DNA from: Quercus robur
Lineage: Eukaryota > Streptophyta > Magnoliopsida > Fagales > Fagaceae
DNA length: 64,000 nucleotides
Direction: 5' to 3'
NCBI RefSeq assembly: GCF_932294415.1
Contig: NC_065535.1
Location: 29,984,782 to 30,048,781, forward strand
The first letter of the stretch is position 1; each line of letters starts with the position of its first letter. Below, one piece after another: positions 27,256 through 39,236 of the stretch. The notes beneath the pieces were generated by a model. The model was not told the DNA's origin. It saw only the letters and a list, made by a program, of their open reading frames with translations, and searched no databases. Position numbers and translations under genes: made by a program.

Positions 27256-27875
27256 CCTGTACAAAATGAAATTTGCTTGAAGTTTTGAGTGTATCAATTT
27301 ATCTAATATGGATAGTTTTATGCATTAACAATATGCAACACTTAATCCCATGAATTTATTATTATTATTATTAGTAGTAGTAGTAGTAGATAGATCTGTA
27401 ATGTCATTCTCAAAAAAACAAAAATCTAAGTGTAACACAAAAGTCCAAGTGTAAAATACAATTATAAATATGTACAAGTGTTATCATATGAGCAATTCAC
27501 CACTATTTTCATGGATATTTGACGGTTTACATATATAACAATACCAAAAGAATTTAAGTATATTGCTCAAAACTTCAAAAGGTTTTGTATTTTGCGGAAA
27601 GACTACAATGGTTTTGTGTACTTTTCCCTCATTTCTTGTCAATGGCAACTTCAGGAATTCTATTTAGAGGGTCATTAAGAAATTTAAATTAAAAAAATTA
27701 ATAAATAAAGAACTTGAATATATCAAGTTATAGACAAAAAAAAAAAAAAAAAAAAACATGAATTTTTACAATTTCCTTCTACAAGTTTTCAAATTTTGAA
27801 TTGTTACACGATAATTCATTATGAGTATTTATTGTCAATATAGGTAGCTATGACCATTTTATTTTTGTTAAGTTT
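27256..27875. other. AT-rich intergenic DNA, nothing recognised
   Basis: It contains an (ATT)n/(AGT)n microsatellite at about 27356-27390 and a 22-A tract at about 27736-27757. No coding or paired repeat structure was found. Confidence 0.5.
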
Positions 27876-27886
27876 GTTTAAATTTT

Positions 27887-28050
27887 ACCACCGCACTCCC
27901 TTGGTGCGATGGTCACTCCACAAGTATAAGTGTTTATGGAGTGTAGGGGGCAAGGGCTGGGGTTCAAGTCTCCAGGAGGGAGCTTCACACACATATACAC
28001 TTAGATTAGGTTAGAGTAGAATTCTATCTTGTATCAAAAAAAAAAAAAAA
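27887..28050 (+). mobile_element. tRNA-derived SINE with poly(A) tail
   Basis: The head CTTGGTGCGATGGTCACTCC and B box GGGGTTCAAGTCTCC are Pol III tRNA-type promoter boxes. The body runs to a short poly(A) tail at 28036-28050. Near-matching flanks GTTTAAATTTT (27876-27886) and GTCTAAATTTT (28055-28065) look like an aged target duplication. A diverged copy of the same family lies at 44578-44715. Confidence 0.7.
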
Positions 28051-28065
28051 GTTAGTCTAAATTTT

Positions 28066-28416
28066 TATTTTTATGCAATTAATATTATATATTTGTCATT
28101 GTTTTTATAAAAATATTTTAAACTAAATGACTAAACTCAACTCATTGGCTCTATATTAATTATTGACACACACAACCACACTTATTCATACATAAAATAA
28201 TTCACTACATGTTTACTTAACCAATCAAATGCTTAAATAATCGCTAACTTTGCAATTTTTTCTTGAATTTTTCTAACTTTACGACAAAAAGTTATTAGAA
28301 CATGATAACCATACACACTCATGTAACAAATCCTCTTTATTTCCTAATTATTAAATTATATTTATATTGTACATACAAACATCCACATACACATCATTAT
28401 TCACACAAATGACATT
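28066..28416. other. AT-rich intergenic DNA, nothing recognised
   Basis: It separates the SINE from the Mutator-like element. No open frame, terminal repeat or RNA signal was found. Confidence 0.5.
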
Positions 28417-28425
28417 ATAAAAAAA

Positions 28426-29650
28426 GGCAAAAATGCTAAACTGACCCTCTAACTTTCACTTTTTTTTCATTTCAGTCCTCTAACTTTCAATTTTGTCAAT
28501 TTAGTTTTCTAACTTTCAATTTTTGTCAATGCAGGATTCCGTTAAACCCTAGTTATGGACTGCTATTAATGTCACTAAAACGACGTCATTTTCCTTTTTT
28601 AATTTTTTTATTATTTTGGAATTAAAAGAAAAGGAAAAAAAAAAAAAAAAAACACATTTAAGGGGAACGATGTCATTCCCCCTTCCCCTGAAATCAAAAC
28701 CGACTTCATAGCACCGGTCAGGTCTTGGTGGCTCATGGCGGACTATCTTTGGGGAGATTAGAAAAACCCCACATCGGGAAGGAGTTTCTCGAGGCCTGTG
28801 ATCGACGTTGACGACGATTTTGAGCTCAATTTCCAGGGCTTCAAGGACGATGACGAGTCCGATATTGATGAGGAAGATGAGGTCCTCAGTTTTGATTTTT
28901 TGCCTACTTATAAAACGATGAGGTACCCTTTCTCCATACAAAGGTCATGCATTTCTGCTGCCTCTAGCTTTGACCACTTGGCACACCTCATAGGCTTGCA
29001 CTAATCCCCATCACCAAATATTGAGCAATTGAAAAAATAAATAAATAAAGGTTGCGTCTACCCTTTTGTGTATTAAAGAAGTGGAGATTATTGTTGGCGG
29101 TTGTGAGTAAGTGCTTGGGTGGCCTTGTGTGAGTTTGAGGGTTGTCTCTAATTTCTCTTTTGTGTTTTCTAGACTTTTGAAAGTGTGTGTGTGTGTTGGG
29201 AATTAAGAATGAGCTATTTGGGTGTTGGTATAAGTCCTGGGAATGTCCCAGTGTCTCGTAGCATAAATGTGAAGGGAGTTGATAGAAGAGTGAGGGTGGC
29301 AGAGTTGGTGTTGAGGTGTGTGATATGTGGCCTTAGAGTTCTTGGACGATGTTGATGACGATTTCAAGGGAAGGGAATGACGACGTCATTCCCCTTAAAT
29401 GTTTTCTTTCTTTTTTTTCCTTTTTTTTATTGATTTTTCTTTTTTTTCTTTTAATTCTGAAATTAAAAAAGAAAAAGAAAAAGGAAAACGGCGTCGTTTC
29501 AGTGACATTAATGGCAACTCATAACTAGGGTTTAACAGAATCCTGCATTGACAAAAATTGAAACTTAGGGAACTAAATTGACAAAACTGGAAGTTAGAGG
29601 ACTAAAATGAAAAAGAGTGAAAGTTAGAGGGTCAGTTTTGCATTTTTGCC
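28426..29650. mobile_element. Mutator-like element with long TIRs (Pack-MULE)
   Basis: Arms of roughly 230-280 bp are inverted copies of each other. The left starts GGCAAAAATGCTAAACTGAC and the right ends GTCAGTTTTGCATTTTTGCC. The arms share blocks such as CTAACTTTCAATTTTGTCAA and ACGACGTCATT. Flanks ATAAAAAAA and TAAAAAAAA agree over 8 bases. Long TIRs with 8-9-bp duplications mark the Mutator superfamily. There is no transposase. The centre carries an ERF-VII gene fragment, which makes it a Pack-MULE. Confidence 0.78.
28699..28887 (+). pseudogene. Captured group VII ERF (RAP2.12-like) N-terminal fragment
   Basis: The frame reads TDFIAPVRSWWLMADYLWGD, an in-frame TAG (28759-28761), then SFSRPVIDVDDDFELNFQGF and an acidic tail. 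Group VII ERF transcription factors, the oxygen-sensing RAP2.12 type, have the order DFI.P.RS.RLTADYLW.DL followed by VIDLDDDFEADFQ.FKD and an acidic stretch. The MCGGAI N-degron and the AP2 DNA-binding domain are absent. It is a gene piece carried by the Pack-MULE. The ATG-less open frame starting at 28798 is the second half of it and not an independent gene. Confidence 0.75.
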
Positions 29651-29659
29651 TAAAAAAAA

Positions 29660-30902
29660 GTAATGCACACAATCAATATTAGATACACTTATACACATAT
29701 AATAAAAATTTATAATAAAGAGTGACGCTTACAATTCACAAACACTTACTCTTACTTTAGAGTCAGAAACACTTGTAATAAGGATGTATAAGATTAAAGT
29801 CAAAGTGTGCAAAAATATTTGTAGGAAAAAAATTAATGTATTAAACTAACAAAAAGAATATTAAATATATATAAATTTTTTTTTTTTTTTTGAAGTCAGG
29901 GTTCGTTTGAACCCCCTAAACAAAGAGCAGCGCCACCCTTGTTTCTTGTTCATTTATTTGTTGGGTAAATAGTAATTGGTTTCAATTGATATGACATAAA
30001 AAAATTATTTTACAATAATGATGCGAAATATGTGGGTTTTCAAAAAATTTATATACATAAATACAAATATACATATATATATATATATATATATATGCAA
30101 AAATATTATTTTAGTCCTTAAAATTACGAATTTCATTTTTTGTTCCTAAACTTAAAAAAAAAAGAAAAAAAAATCATCATTAAACGCTTTAAAGATATTT
30201 TATTAATAGTTTAGGGCATTGTTATTAATTTAGTTATGTTTCACTTGAAATGGTCGAAAAATTCTATCATGGTTAGTGAACTGGTATGAATCACTCCTCT
30301 ATTCCATCTCATTCTAAACTCCAGTTCATTCCGCTCATTTCAATTCATTCCACTAAATTTTGATCTATATTATGATTTTGGCTAGTATGTAAACAAATCA
30401 TTATTTTGTTTCCTAAACCTATTTGTTTCATTATTTTACCCACATATGAAATTTTATTATTATTTTCATTAAGATTTTTTTTTTAACTTTTACTCACATA
30501 TGAGTTTTTTTTTTTTTAATTATTAAGATTTTTTTTTTCATTCACTCATAATCTCATATATGACATGATATGTAATAATAATATTATAAATATATATTAA
30601 TTGATTTTGAAGTAATAATTGGATATGGTATGACAATATGTGATGAAGATTTAGATATATTTATTTTGTAATAATAATAATAATAACCCCAAAACAGTAT
30701 GTTTGAATAGACCAATACTACGATATTCCATTCTATTATGTCAACTGAAATCATAACTAGAACAGAGTTGACAACTTTAGTTTATGGATGAAAAAATAAC
30801 TTTTTTACATTTTCAATAGTTTATCAACAAAAAACAAACTTTTTAAATTTTAAGAACAAAAGGTGAAATAAATATATATGTGCAAATTATTGTTCCATCA
30901 TA
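29660..30902. other. AT-rich intergenic DNA with a possible hAT terminus at 29915-29940
   Basis: AGCAGCGCCACCCTTG at about 29925-29940 resembles a degraded hAT end (reverse CAAGGGTGGCGCTGC), but I could not find its partner. Microsatellites (AT)n at 30071-30096 and (ATA)n at 30671-30687 are present. No gene was found. Confidence 0.4.
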
Positions 30903-30907
30903 GTAAT

Positions 30908-31681
30908 TGTAGGGGCAAGGGCTAAAAATAGTATATTGGGCCTTGGGCCTTGTCCGAGGACATTGATAGGTCCGAGGAAGAGCAAATAGTTGTTAAACGT
31001 TCCCAATTAAAGTCTCAAAGATAGGGAACAAATGAGAGGTTGTCCGAGGAGGAATTACTCCTCGGATATGATGAATGTAGTTCATAATATGTACTTTATC
31101 TATTAGAGTAATCCTCCAAGAAGCTCCAATGATAGAGACATGCTTCATGAACATACGAGAAGAAAGGAAAGCTAAAAATATCTAAGGGAAAGTTGCCACC
31201 ACCACATTAAATGCACTGCAGCTACTTTTCTGGCCGCATTCATGTGGAGAAGACTTCTGAACAGTACTACCTTGGCTACCACAACTCATAGAAAACCAGA
31301 GGGGATGTCTGATGGGACAGGTACTCAAGTAAGGGTTCGGATGATCAACAAGTGTAGCGTGAAGATGGTCCAAAGGAGGATATATAAGATGAAAGACTCT
31401 TCATGGAGAAGGGATCGAAAAAAATAAAGAGGGAACACTGTAACAATCTAAATTGTCTCTATATCCAACTGTGATCAATATATTATGACCTCCTCGGACT
31501 GAGAGTCCATTGATATCAATACCTCTTATTTGTGCTTGATTGTCACTTAATTCCATATTAGCCGTTGTTCAACTCATTAAGGCCTAATTCTTTGACCCAC
31601 TCTCTACAAATTTATTGTATTGGGTTCATTGGGTCGAGATCCCATACACTTTGGGTTTGGGCCACAAATCAGAACTCTACA
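30908..31681. mobile_element. Solo LTR, 774 bp
   Basis: It starts TGTAGGGGC and ends AACTCTACA, so the termini form the TGTAG/CTACA inverted repeat. A perfect 5-bp duplication GTAAT flanks it (30903-30907, 31682-31686). No internal retrotransposon coding is present, so this is what remains after LTR-LTR recombination. TCCGAGGA-type repeats occur inside and reappear in the LTR-like block at 44802-45682. Confidence 0.85.
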
Positions 31682-31686
31682 GTAAT

Positions 31687-32385
31687 AAAATATGGTAATT
31701 TATTGACCTCTTTATATATTTTGTTTTTATTTCTTAATGTGGTGCTTATTATTGTCAATGTTTCAATTTGTTTGTATCTAAATCAAACTATTAGTGTATA
31801 TCACTTTCACGATCTCTCCCTCAATCTCAAAGTTAAGCTGTTCAATCTTTCTCAGGCTTATTTCTTTTAAGTCTCACACACTCCTCTCTCTTTTTTGATT
31901 ACTATGTTATGTATGTTAATTTTAGTTTAAGTATATACATATATATTTTTGGATTGGATGTGGTGTAGGAAGAGGAAAAGAGGTGGGAAAGCTAAAGCCT
32001 TTCAAAATCTAAGGTTAGATCTACTTCAATCATATCTTTTTGTGATTTTTGTGTTTATTAAGGTTTTTATTTTGACATTGATTTGAAGCTTTATGGATGA
32101 GATGATATATTGTGATTCTGTTTCTGATTTGAGTTGTTTGCTTTTTTTTTAGAACAAAAAGAGAAGGTGAATCTGTGGGAGTGTGTGACCAATATACTAG
32201 ACCAAAACTATTCAAACAGCACCTTGTACACCATACCACATTGCATCGCACCACACCTATGATTGCAAAACTAAGATGCGGTATGGTGTGGTTATAATTT
32301 TGGCCAAACTGCACCACCCAAAACCTCATTGAATCGCACCGCAAATACCCCTAATTGTGATAGATTGATTTTTTATCATGTTTTA
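31687..32385. other. Intergenic DNA, nothing recognised
   Basis: It is AT-rich with weak open frames on both strands and no domain. The stretch near 32160-32350 is richer in GC (CACCACACC, GCACCGC phrases) and could be an old repeat, but no ends were found. Confidence 0.4.
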
Positions 32386-33466
32386 GAGCATTAGCATCCG
32401 AGGATGTAAAATAGTGTTTATTTTACATCCTCAAAATCTACTTTATCTATTTTACCATCTCATTTTACAACTCATCCCACATCCTAGTTTCTATTTTTAC
32501 ATACAACCTAATAAAATAATATAAACTAAATAATAAAATAAACATAAAACTATCTACCCTCTCTCCTCTCCCATGCCATTTCTCTCTCTTTCTCAACCAT
32601 CATAGCTCTCTATTCCTTTCACGGCCAAATCTTCATGGTCGAAGCTTATAAGCTCTGCTAATTTCCACCACGTGGATCTCTACCCCTCTCTCTCTCTACA
32701 CAAAACACAACAACTGAAACCCACATGATTCAAAATGCAAAATGAAAAACGCAAAACGCAACAAGCCAACAACTGAAACCCAACAAAATGCAACCGGCCA
32801 CCACTAAACCACCCACTGCCACCATTGGTACACCAGCCACCGCTGAACCACAAATCCACCACTGAACCAACACCCACAACTCGACCCAAGTACCCAACAC
32901 CCACCACCGAAGAAACAAGCCAACAACCACCACCAAAGCAAAACCCACCTCTATTCATCACCACTGAAACAACCTAACCACGACCCACAATCCAGGAATT
33001 GACACCCACAATCCACTAAAACAACCCACGACCCACGATTCTCGACCCACAGTCGCTGTCGCCTTCAAGCCTCCACCACCCCAACCCCAGCCGCAGCCAC
33101 AACCCCCATGCAAAACCCATCTGCAACCCATACCACCACCATCACCACAAAACACACAAACCCACCACCACACAAACCCACTACACAAATCCAATGCTGA
33201 TCCAAAGAGAAGAGAAAGGAAAAAGAGATAATGATAGAAAGAAAGAAGAGAAAAGGAATAAGAGAGTCTGAGGGTCCGTTTGGATGGAGGAGTGGAAAAG
33301 TAGGAGGATGGAAAATTGTGGGAGGATGGAAAATATTTCGTTTTCCCTCTTATGTGTTTGGTTGGAGGGGTAGAAAAGTGGGAAGGTGGAAAACTCTTTT
33401 GTTTGGTTGGAGAGAAAAAGGGAATGATGAAAAATATAATTTATATAAATTGACTATTATACCCTT

Positions 33467-35684
33467 TGTGAGTACACAACTCGCACCAATCGGTTTTTAT
33501 CCGCTTTGGGGAGCCAGTCCCTCACGGTTTTGTCCCCGGCCCCGAGTGTGGTCTTTTTGGGATTTTCACCTTCTTTGAGGCTTGACACCCTTAGTCCCAC
33601 ATCGGTTGGAGAACCCTCCCACTCATGGTTTATAAGCTTCTGGAGCAACCATGAGTGTACCACTACTACACTAAGAAGAGATAAAAGATTACATGAAAAT
33701 AAGGAATGGAACACAGAACTAAATACAGCAAACTTAAGGATATTATTAGACTTAACAACCTTTTTACATTGGATATGCTGGTGGACATCTTACAGGGATT
33801 CTTTCTTCTTTTCTTCACTCTGCCCTTTTACAAAGCCCTTTGGGGGCTATTTATAAGGAAAAACTCTTACAGAAATATCTTACAAGTAGAGTACAATAAT
33901 GCTTGAAGAGAGAATAGGGGCTGGCTCCATGTTGACACTTGGCTGAAGGGGCAGAAGCCTCAGTTTGGCTTGATTAGGCTGTGAAGCAGGTGTATGGTAG
34001 GGGTCCTTACTGCAGAAATGGATAGCTGGGAAGATCACTGTAAGGCATGCTGTAAGGATAAGGATGAAACGTCTGAAGACGTTTCTAGGGTTTTTATATA
34101 TATATATATATTAGGAAAGTCTAGTCCCATCCGTCTCTTCCTTGGAACCATTCTTCATCTACATCAGCAATTATATCTGGATCATTGTTATGGTAATAGG
34201 GATCATCATACCCCTCAAGAGGGTTTGGCATTTCCCAATGGTCTGCATGTGGTAATTGCTTTCTACAGGTTTCTGGATCCATGGGTACTACTTGAGATAA
34301 AATCCCTTTATTTAGAGATTCTATCAGTGTGAGAGCATAGTAACAGGATACCCAAGATGGGTCTCGATGTGTGTGCAAAGTGCCATCTGGATTAGTAAGC
34401 CACTGTATTTCTGTAGGGTTGAAAAGTCTTTCTGTACGAACATCATTTTTGGAGTTAAGCTTAACAATCAAAGTTGCTGAAGTAATCTTGCTTGCAAATC
34501 TTGGATGTTCTGTGGAAGGATATTTTATCCATTCTCCATCATAGGCATCATTTTTCAAAATGTTAAACCAGAATTTATGAAAATATCTATTTTCACGTGG
34601 GAAAATATATTTGTAAAATTCTGGTTCAAAATGGATACACAAATGATACTCATTAAGTAAGTACCACATGTAGAGATAATGTGCAACCGTCCAGTTTGTT
34701 ATCCAGAAGGCAAACGAGGTTTTCCATGGTTGGTCAATATCAGGAAAAATAGCAAGGAAGTGGGGTTGGTGATTTCTGAGATAATTATGGAGGATTCTGA
34801 TAATTCTTTTGGCTCTGGCTTGAAGGGTCAAGGTCTTTATTTGGTCTTTTATTTCTAGAGGGAGATTCTCTATCATGTTAAGGATATCACTAGGAATTGC
34901 AGGAGAAGGATTTGATGATGAGGAAGGATTTGTAACAGGGTATACACATAAGGGGGAAGGAAGAATTGTGGTATTGAGGATTGGAGGCTTTCTGGAAAGA
35001 TAATCAGTGATAAGGTTATCTCTTCCTTTGATGTGCTTGACTTGGAAGGACCACTGTGAAAACCAATTTGACCATCTGAGTAACTGGGGGTGTGGAAGCA
35101 TTTTCCTTTTGAACTGAAGCATTTTGGGAAAGGAAGACATATCCATTTCTACCAGGAAGTGATGCCCAAGAAGATGAAACTGGAATTTTTCAATTCCATG
35201 TTTGACTGCAAGAATCTCCTTAAAAGTAGAGTGGTAGTGTAATTCTGAAGGTTTAAATGCACCACTTTTATACCCACAAATATTTCTTTTACCATCAAGT
35301 TCTTCAAACAGAGCTGCTGCCCAATACTCATCACTTGCATCTGTTTGCAAAATCCGTTTACCTGTTCCTGGGATTTGCAAAGGAGGAAGTTGTTCTGCCA
35401 ATTTTTTCAACTGTTGGACTGCTTCTATATGGACAGAATCCCATTCTGGGGGAGATTTTTTCAGCAATTGGGCTAGAGAATTTCTATACTTGGAGATTTT
35501 AGGAATAAAATCTGACATGTAATTAACAATTCCAAGAAACTGTTGTATCTGTTTAGCACTTGTGAGCCTATCTGGGAATTGACCAAGAGATGCAGCTATG
35601 TGAGGTTGTAGTACATACTTTCCATCTGAAATATTTACCCCCAAGAAATCTATAGAGGATTGTCCAATGATCATCTTCTTTTCC
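33467..35684 (-). repeat. Left inverted arm of the pararetrovirus
   Basis: It is the reverse complement of 40484-42799 and spans the RT/RNase H C-terminal coding region plus the downstream promoter region. It is about 98 bp shorter than the right arm, mostly because 42507-42599 of the right arm has no counterpart near 33675. Sequence identity is high: about 13 residue differences over the shared coding part of about 520 residues. Confidence 0.88.
33594..33636 (+). promoter_or_regulatory. snRNA-type USE plus TATA pair (left arm; mirror at 42629-42673)
   Basis: GTCCCACATCG (33594-33604) equals the plant snRNA upstream sequence element RTCCCACATCG. It is followed after 24 bp by TTTATAAG. That spacing matches plant Pol III-type snRNA genes (U6, U3), while Pol II-type genes have about 10 bp more. 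The mirror copy is on the minus strand of the right arm. Downstream I recognise no known snRNA. Whether it is active is unknown. Confidence 0.5.
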
Positions 35685-35686
35685 AT
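34121..35686 (-). pseudogene. Caulimovirid RT/RNase H fragment, inverted copy
   Basis: A 521-codon frame without stops that corresponds to the C-terminal part of the polyprotein: the end of the RT, the RNase H region with LQTDASDEYWAAALFEE, and the C-terminal tail. It lacks the catalytic RT motif YVDD because the arm begins downstream of it. Its ATG is an internal codon created by the junction and not a natural start. Compared with the right-arm copy it differs at about 13 residues. Confidence 0.85.
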
Positions 35687-35855
35687 CTTTCAAGTCCAAA
35701 TTTTTTTTCAAAGTTTGATCTGAAAGCAGGATTTGCACTTAAAGATTTTAAAGAATCTGCTTCTCCAATAGTAACCTTGTGGACGTTTCAGCCTAAAATT
35801 GGCATCTTAGTCCTGTTAGGTCTTTGGTAAACAATTCTATCTGAAAGAAACTATC

Positions 35856-36506
35856 ATGGCAAGTTCATCTTCAGAAGTCATTGATACCACTAAACCTACT
35901 TTTGATCTTTCCCTTCGAAAATCCACTGCAAATAGGTTAGATTACTTGTATGAGATTTCCCATGTTCCTGAAGATAGTAAAATCCCTATTACTGACTTTC
36001 CCATTGTAAATCCTTATACAGCATTTGATAAACCCCAAGTCTCTTTTAAAAAATCCATAAAAAAACTTCTAGGCCCTTCTCAACCTTCTACAGTAAAAGA
36101 ATATGTCCAAGCCTCTAAGTTTGACCAGTATAACATCCCAGCAAGTGAAACAGAAAACTTCATTACCCTTACCCTTCCTAGAGAGTTTATAATCCCATGG
36201 CAGAAACAAGGATATACCCATCTTCATTTTGGAGCAGTTAGGTTGGCATTGACTTTCCATGGAAGAAAAGGACTCCCAGTAGTCTCTAGAATTTCACTTC
36301 TTGATTCCAGATTCTTGGAATATCAAAATGCAGTTATAGGGACAGTTCAAACCACTCTAAATGCGGGAACAGTCTTTGTTACACTTTTCCCTAATTTTAA
36401 TATGTCCCTTAAAGATCCCCATCTTTGTGATGCTCTTAAGGTACAGGTCCAAATTACAGGAGCCTCCCAGGTGCAAGACACATTTGCTGCCACCCTTCAC
36501 TACTAG
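35856..36506 (+). pseudogene. Caulimovirid movement protein region
   Basis: The start of the long viral frame. Residues from about 105 to 195 show the 30K-superfamily movement protein core of caulimovirids, including FGAVRLALTFHG and LLDSRFLEYQNAVIGT. Such proteins open plasmodesmata for cell-to-cell spread. The ATG at 35856 is preceded by a 160-bp leader-like region that includes a stray RT patch. A TAG at 36504-36506 ends the frame; translation past it continues in the same frame into the next region, so it reads as a nonsense mutation within a polyprotein. Confidence 0.82.
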
Positions 36507-36539
36507 CTTGCCTATAGACTACAGAATCATGCTTTCGAC

Positions 36540-39236
36540 ATGGCGGTTCCGGATATGGCTCAATCTAATGATGCCTTATTAATTCAAGTGGATCCTGGAA
36601 TGACGCCTATGTGTACGTTTGTTCCAAGACAACTCAATAGAGAGCAGATGACTTCTCTTTTTCTAGAGTCATGGATTACGAAATATGAGATGCTTCATCA
36701 GGCGGCTAAACCAATTCAATCAAAGACTCCTCTTTTTATCAGAAAAGAGAATGGGGAAGTAGAGACAAAATTCTTGACAGCTCCTTCAGAAAAGAAAGAT
36801 GTAACAGTCTTTCCAACACAGATTGCTATGCTCCAACCAGTCTCGTATGTTAAAGAAGATGGCCTTGAGATCCAAGGATTTCGGGAAGATGGGAAGCCTT
36901 GCTATGAAGGAAAATCATCCACTGGACACATCTGGTGGGATGTTTGTGATTGTATTGATTGCCAAGAAGAAGAGATGTTTGAGGCAGATCCTTCGCAAAG
37001 AAAGAAGAAATCTTTCCAGCAAAAACTTAAAGAAAGATATGAGGCAGGAGATCCAGAAGTTGACCTTCTTAGAGAACCATCTGGAAAATTTGACTATTAT
37101 GTTCTTTACCCTAGAACCAGAAAACAAACCCTTCCCTCCTTCCCTTCTTGCAAAGAAAATCTAAACCAGCACCAGAAACCTTCATTGATCCCATATTACC
37201 AAAATGTCCTTCCACAAATACCAAAATACCAGTCACTCCCTACTGCTCAAATACATAACCCACCATCTTGTTACATGTTTGACCAAGCCTCACCTTCCTA
37301 TTCTCAGAACTTTCCTCCACTAGAAAGTTTTGATCATCCCCAAACCAATACCAAACATATCTGGAAAATCAAAAACCCAGTTGGAACCAATCCAGATGGA
37401 ACCAAAAAACAAGTCTCTTCTGCAGAAGCAGCCTTAAACTGGCAAGCAGAAAATGTTGTGGCTCAAAATAAAGTCCTCTCAAAGATACTTGATAATCAGC
37501 AAAAGATGGCAGAGGTGGTTACTCACACCTTCTCAGCCTCAAACGCTTTGGTCCAAGACTTGAAGAAAAAGATTAAAACTATTGAACAGGAGTTGGCCAC
37601 AATTACATCCACAGTCAAAGACTTGTCTGTTTCTTTTCCTCTCATTGGACAAAAAGAAAAAGAAAGGAAGCAGTTGCTGCTACAACTTCAATCTATGGAA
37701 AGATCCCAGAAAGAACCCACTCTCACTCCTCCCATACATGTCAAAACACCTTTCCAGCCACGACAATCACTATACAAAGACTTGACAGTACCACCGACCT
37801 CCCCATTTTCACCAACTTCTCCTTACCAAAATCTCCAGCCACTGGTTATAACACATCCTGACTACAATCCCTTCAAACCAAGTGGAATCTTTCCGGCCAT
37901 CACATATTCTACCTTACCAGAGTCCCAAAATAAAACACAAAATGAGTCCTCCCCAATAAAAAGGGACAAAGAACCATTATACCAACCTCCAGATCCAACC
38001 ATAGGAGCCTCTTCAAAACCCCCAGACATGAATATGTTAGCCATAAATCCTGATCCCCCAAACCCAATTTCTTCATTTCTTAGAACTCTCACCCTTGAAG
38101 ATCCCAAAGAACCCTTTGTGCTTCCTATAATAGAAGACTCAGACTTAGACTTGTCTGGTCTTGGTTTGGAGGAAATATTCATGACTGATCCAAAAGAAGA
38201 AGAGGAAGATGATGTTCTCCGTCCCCAAAGGCCTCCATCTCCGCCACCAATCTTTTCTCCACCACCTTTTGTCCCAGATCACCAAACCAGATTGTCTTAC
38301 TCACCAACTACAGATTCAAAACATTTGTTTACCCTTGATAATGTTCCTCCCTCTAAATGGCATGATGAGTTTTTTAATATGTACTCCTGGTGCATAGTTG
38401 AACTTCAAACTCCAAATGCCACTGTTTCACAGATTATTGCTAAGTTTGTTGCAAGGATTACAGGAAGATTACAAGAGTGGTGGATCAATTTGGGAGAATA
38501 CAGACAGAGACAAGCAGCCTAATGTAATACATTGGAGGATTTCTTTACAATTGTCCATAATGAATTTTTGGGCGCACCAACTCATTATAAGGAGGTAGCA
38601 CGAGAAGAATTCTTGCTGATGAAATGTTGCTCATTTCAAAGAAAAGATTTGGAGAAACATTTTGACAAGATGTCTAGAAGATATTACTCTTTCAATGGTA
38701 TGGACGATGTCAATGCCAAGCATACCTTCCTCAATTCTCTCCCAGAACCATTAGGGGACGAGACACTTCGCATGATGAATCTTCAGAAAATAACTTTGCA
38801 ACAAGCCTCCTTGGGAGAAATTTATCAGCATGCTCTCATAGCCCTTGAAAAACTCTGCAATCAGAGAAAATTTCTTTCAGAAATAGACAAAGTTCATAGC
38901 AAGCTCAGAGATAATTGCAAAAGAAAAGATTTGCAGATAAAGTGTTATGACAAGAATTGTTCTCGTTCAACAAAAAGAAGAGATCATTTCAAGAAATACT
39001 CCTGGAAGAAAAAACATTATGCAAGTTCCAAGAAAAGATTTTCAAAAAAGAAAAATTGGAAGTTTCTTTGACGAAAGCAGTTTAAAGGAAAAACTTCAAA
39101 AGTCTGCTTTGTATGTAGAAGACCGGGACATTTTGCAAAAAATTGCCCAAAGAAGGAGAAAGCAGCCAAGCTTCTTGAACAAGCCCAGATCCATGCAGAG
39201 GATACTCCATTTTCTGACGTAGAATCACTTTTCTCG
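36540..39236 (+). pseudogene. Caulimovirid capsid-like region with zinc knuckle
   Basis: It is in the same frame as the movement protein. The order seen is a region with a Cys pair in CDCIDCQEEE (about 36945), a proline-rich stretch, a helical probable coiled coil (about 37480-37640), another proline-rich and acidic stretch, and a capsid-like domain (about 38340-38880). A Lys/Arg-rich tract follows, then a CCHC zinc knuckle CFVCRRPGHFAKNC (about 39105-39146). These are the marks of caulimovirid coat protein. In-frame stops occur at 38520-38522 (TAA) and 39069-39071 (TGA). No frameshift was found. Confidence 0.75.

Noticed and set aside
28798..29004. 68-codon frame as a stand-alone gene
   Set aside because: It is the second half of the captured ERF-VII fragment, which is in the same frame upstream of a stop, plus unrelated tail.
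32680..33194. Gly/Val/Cys-rich frames on - strand
   Set aside because: The DNA is low-complexity CCA/CAACC repeats; several frames are open at once and none has a domain.
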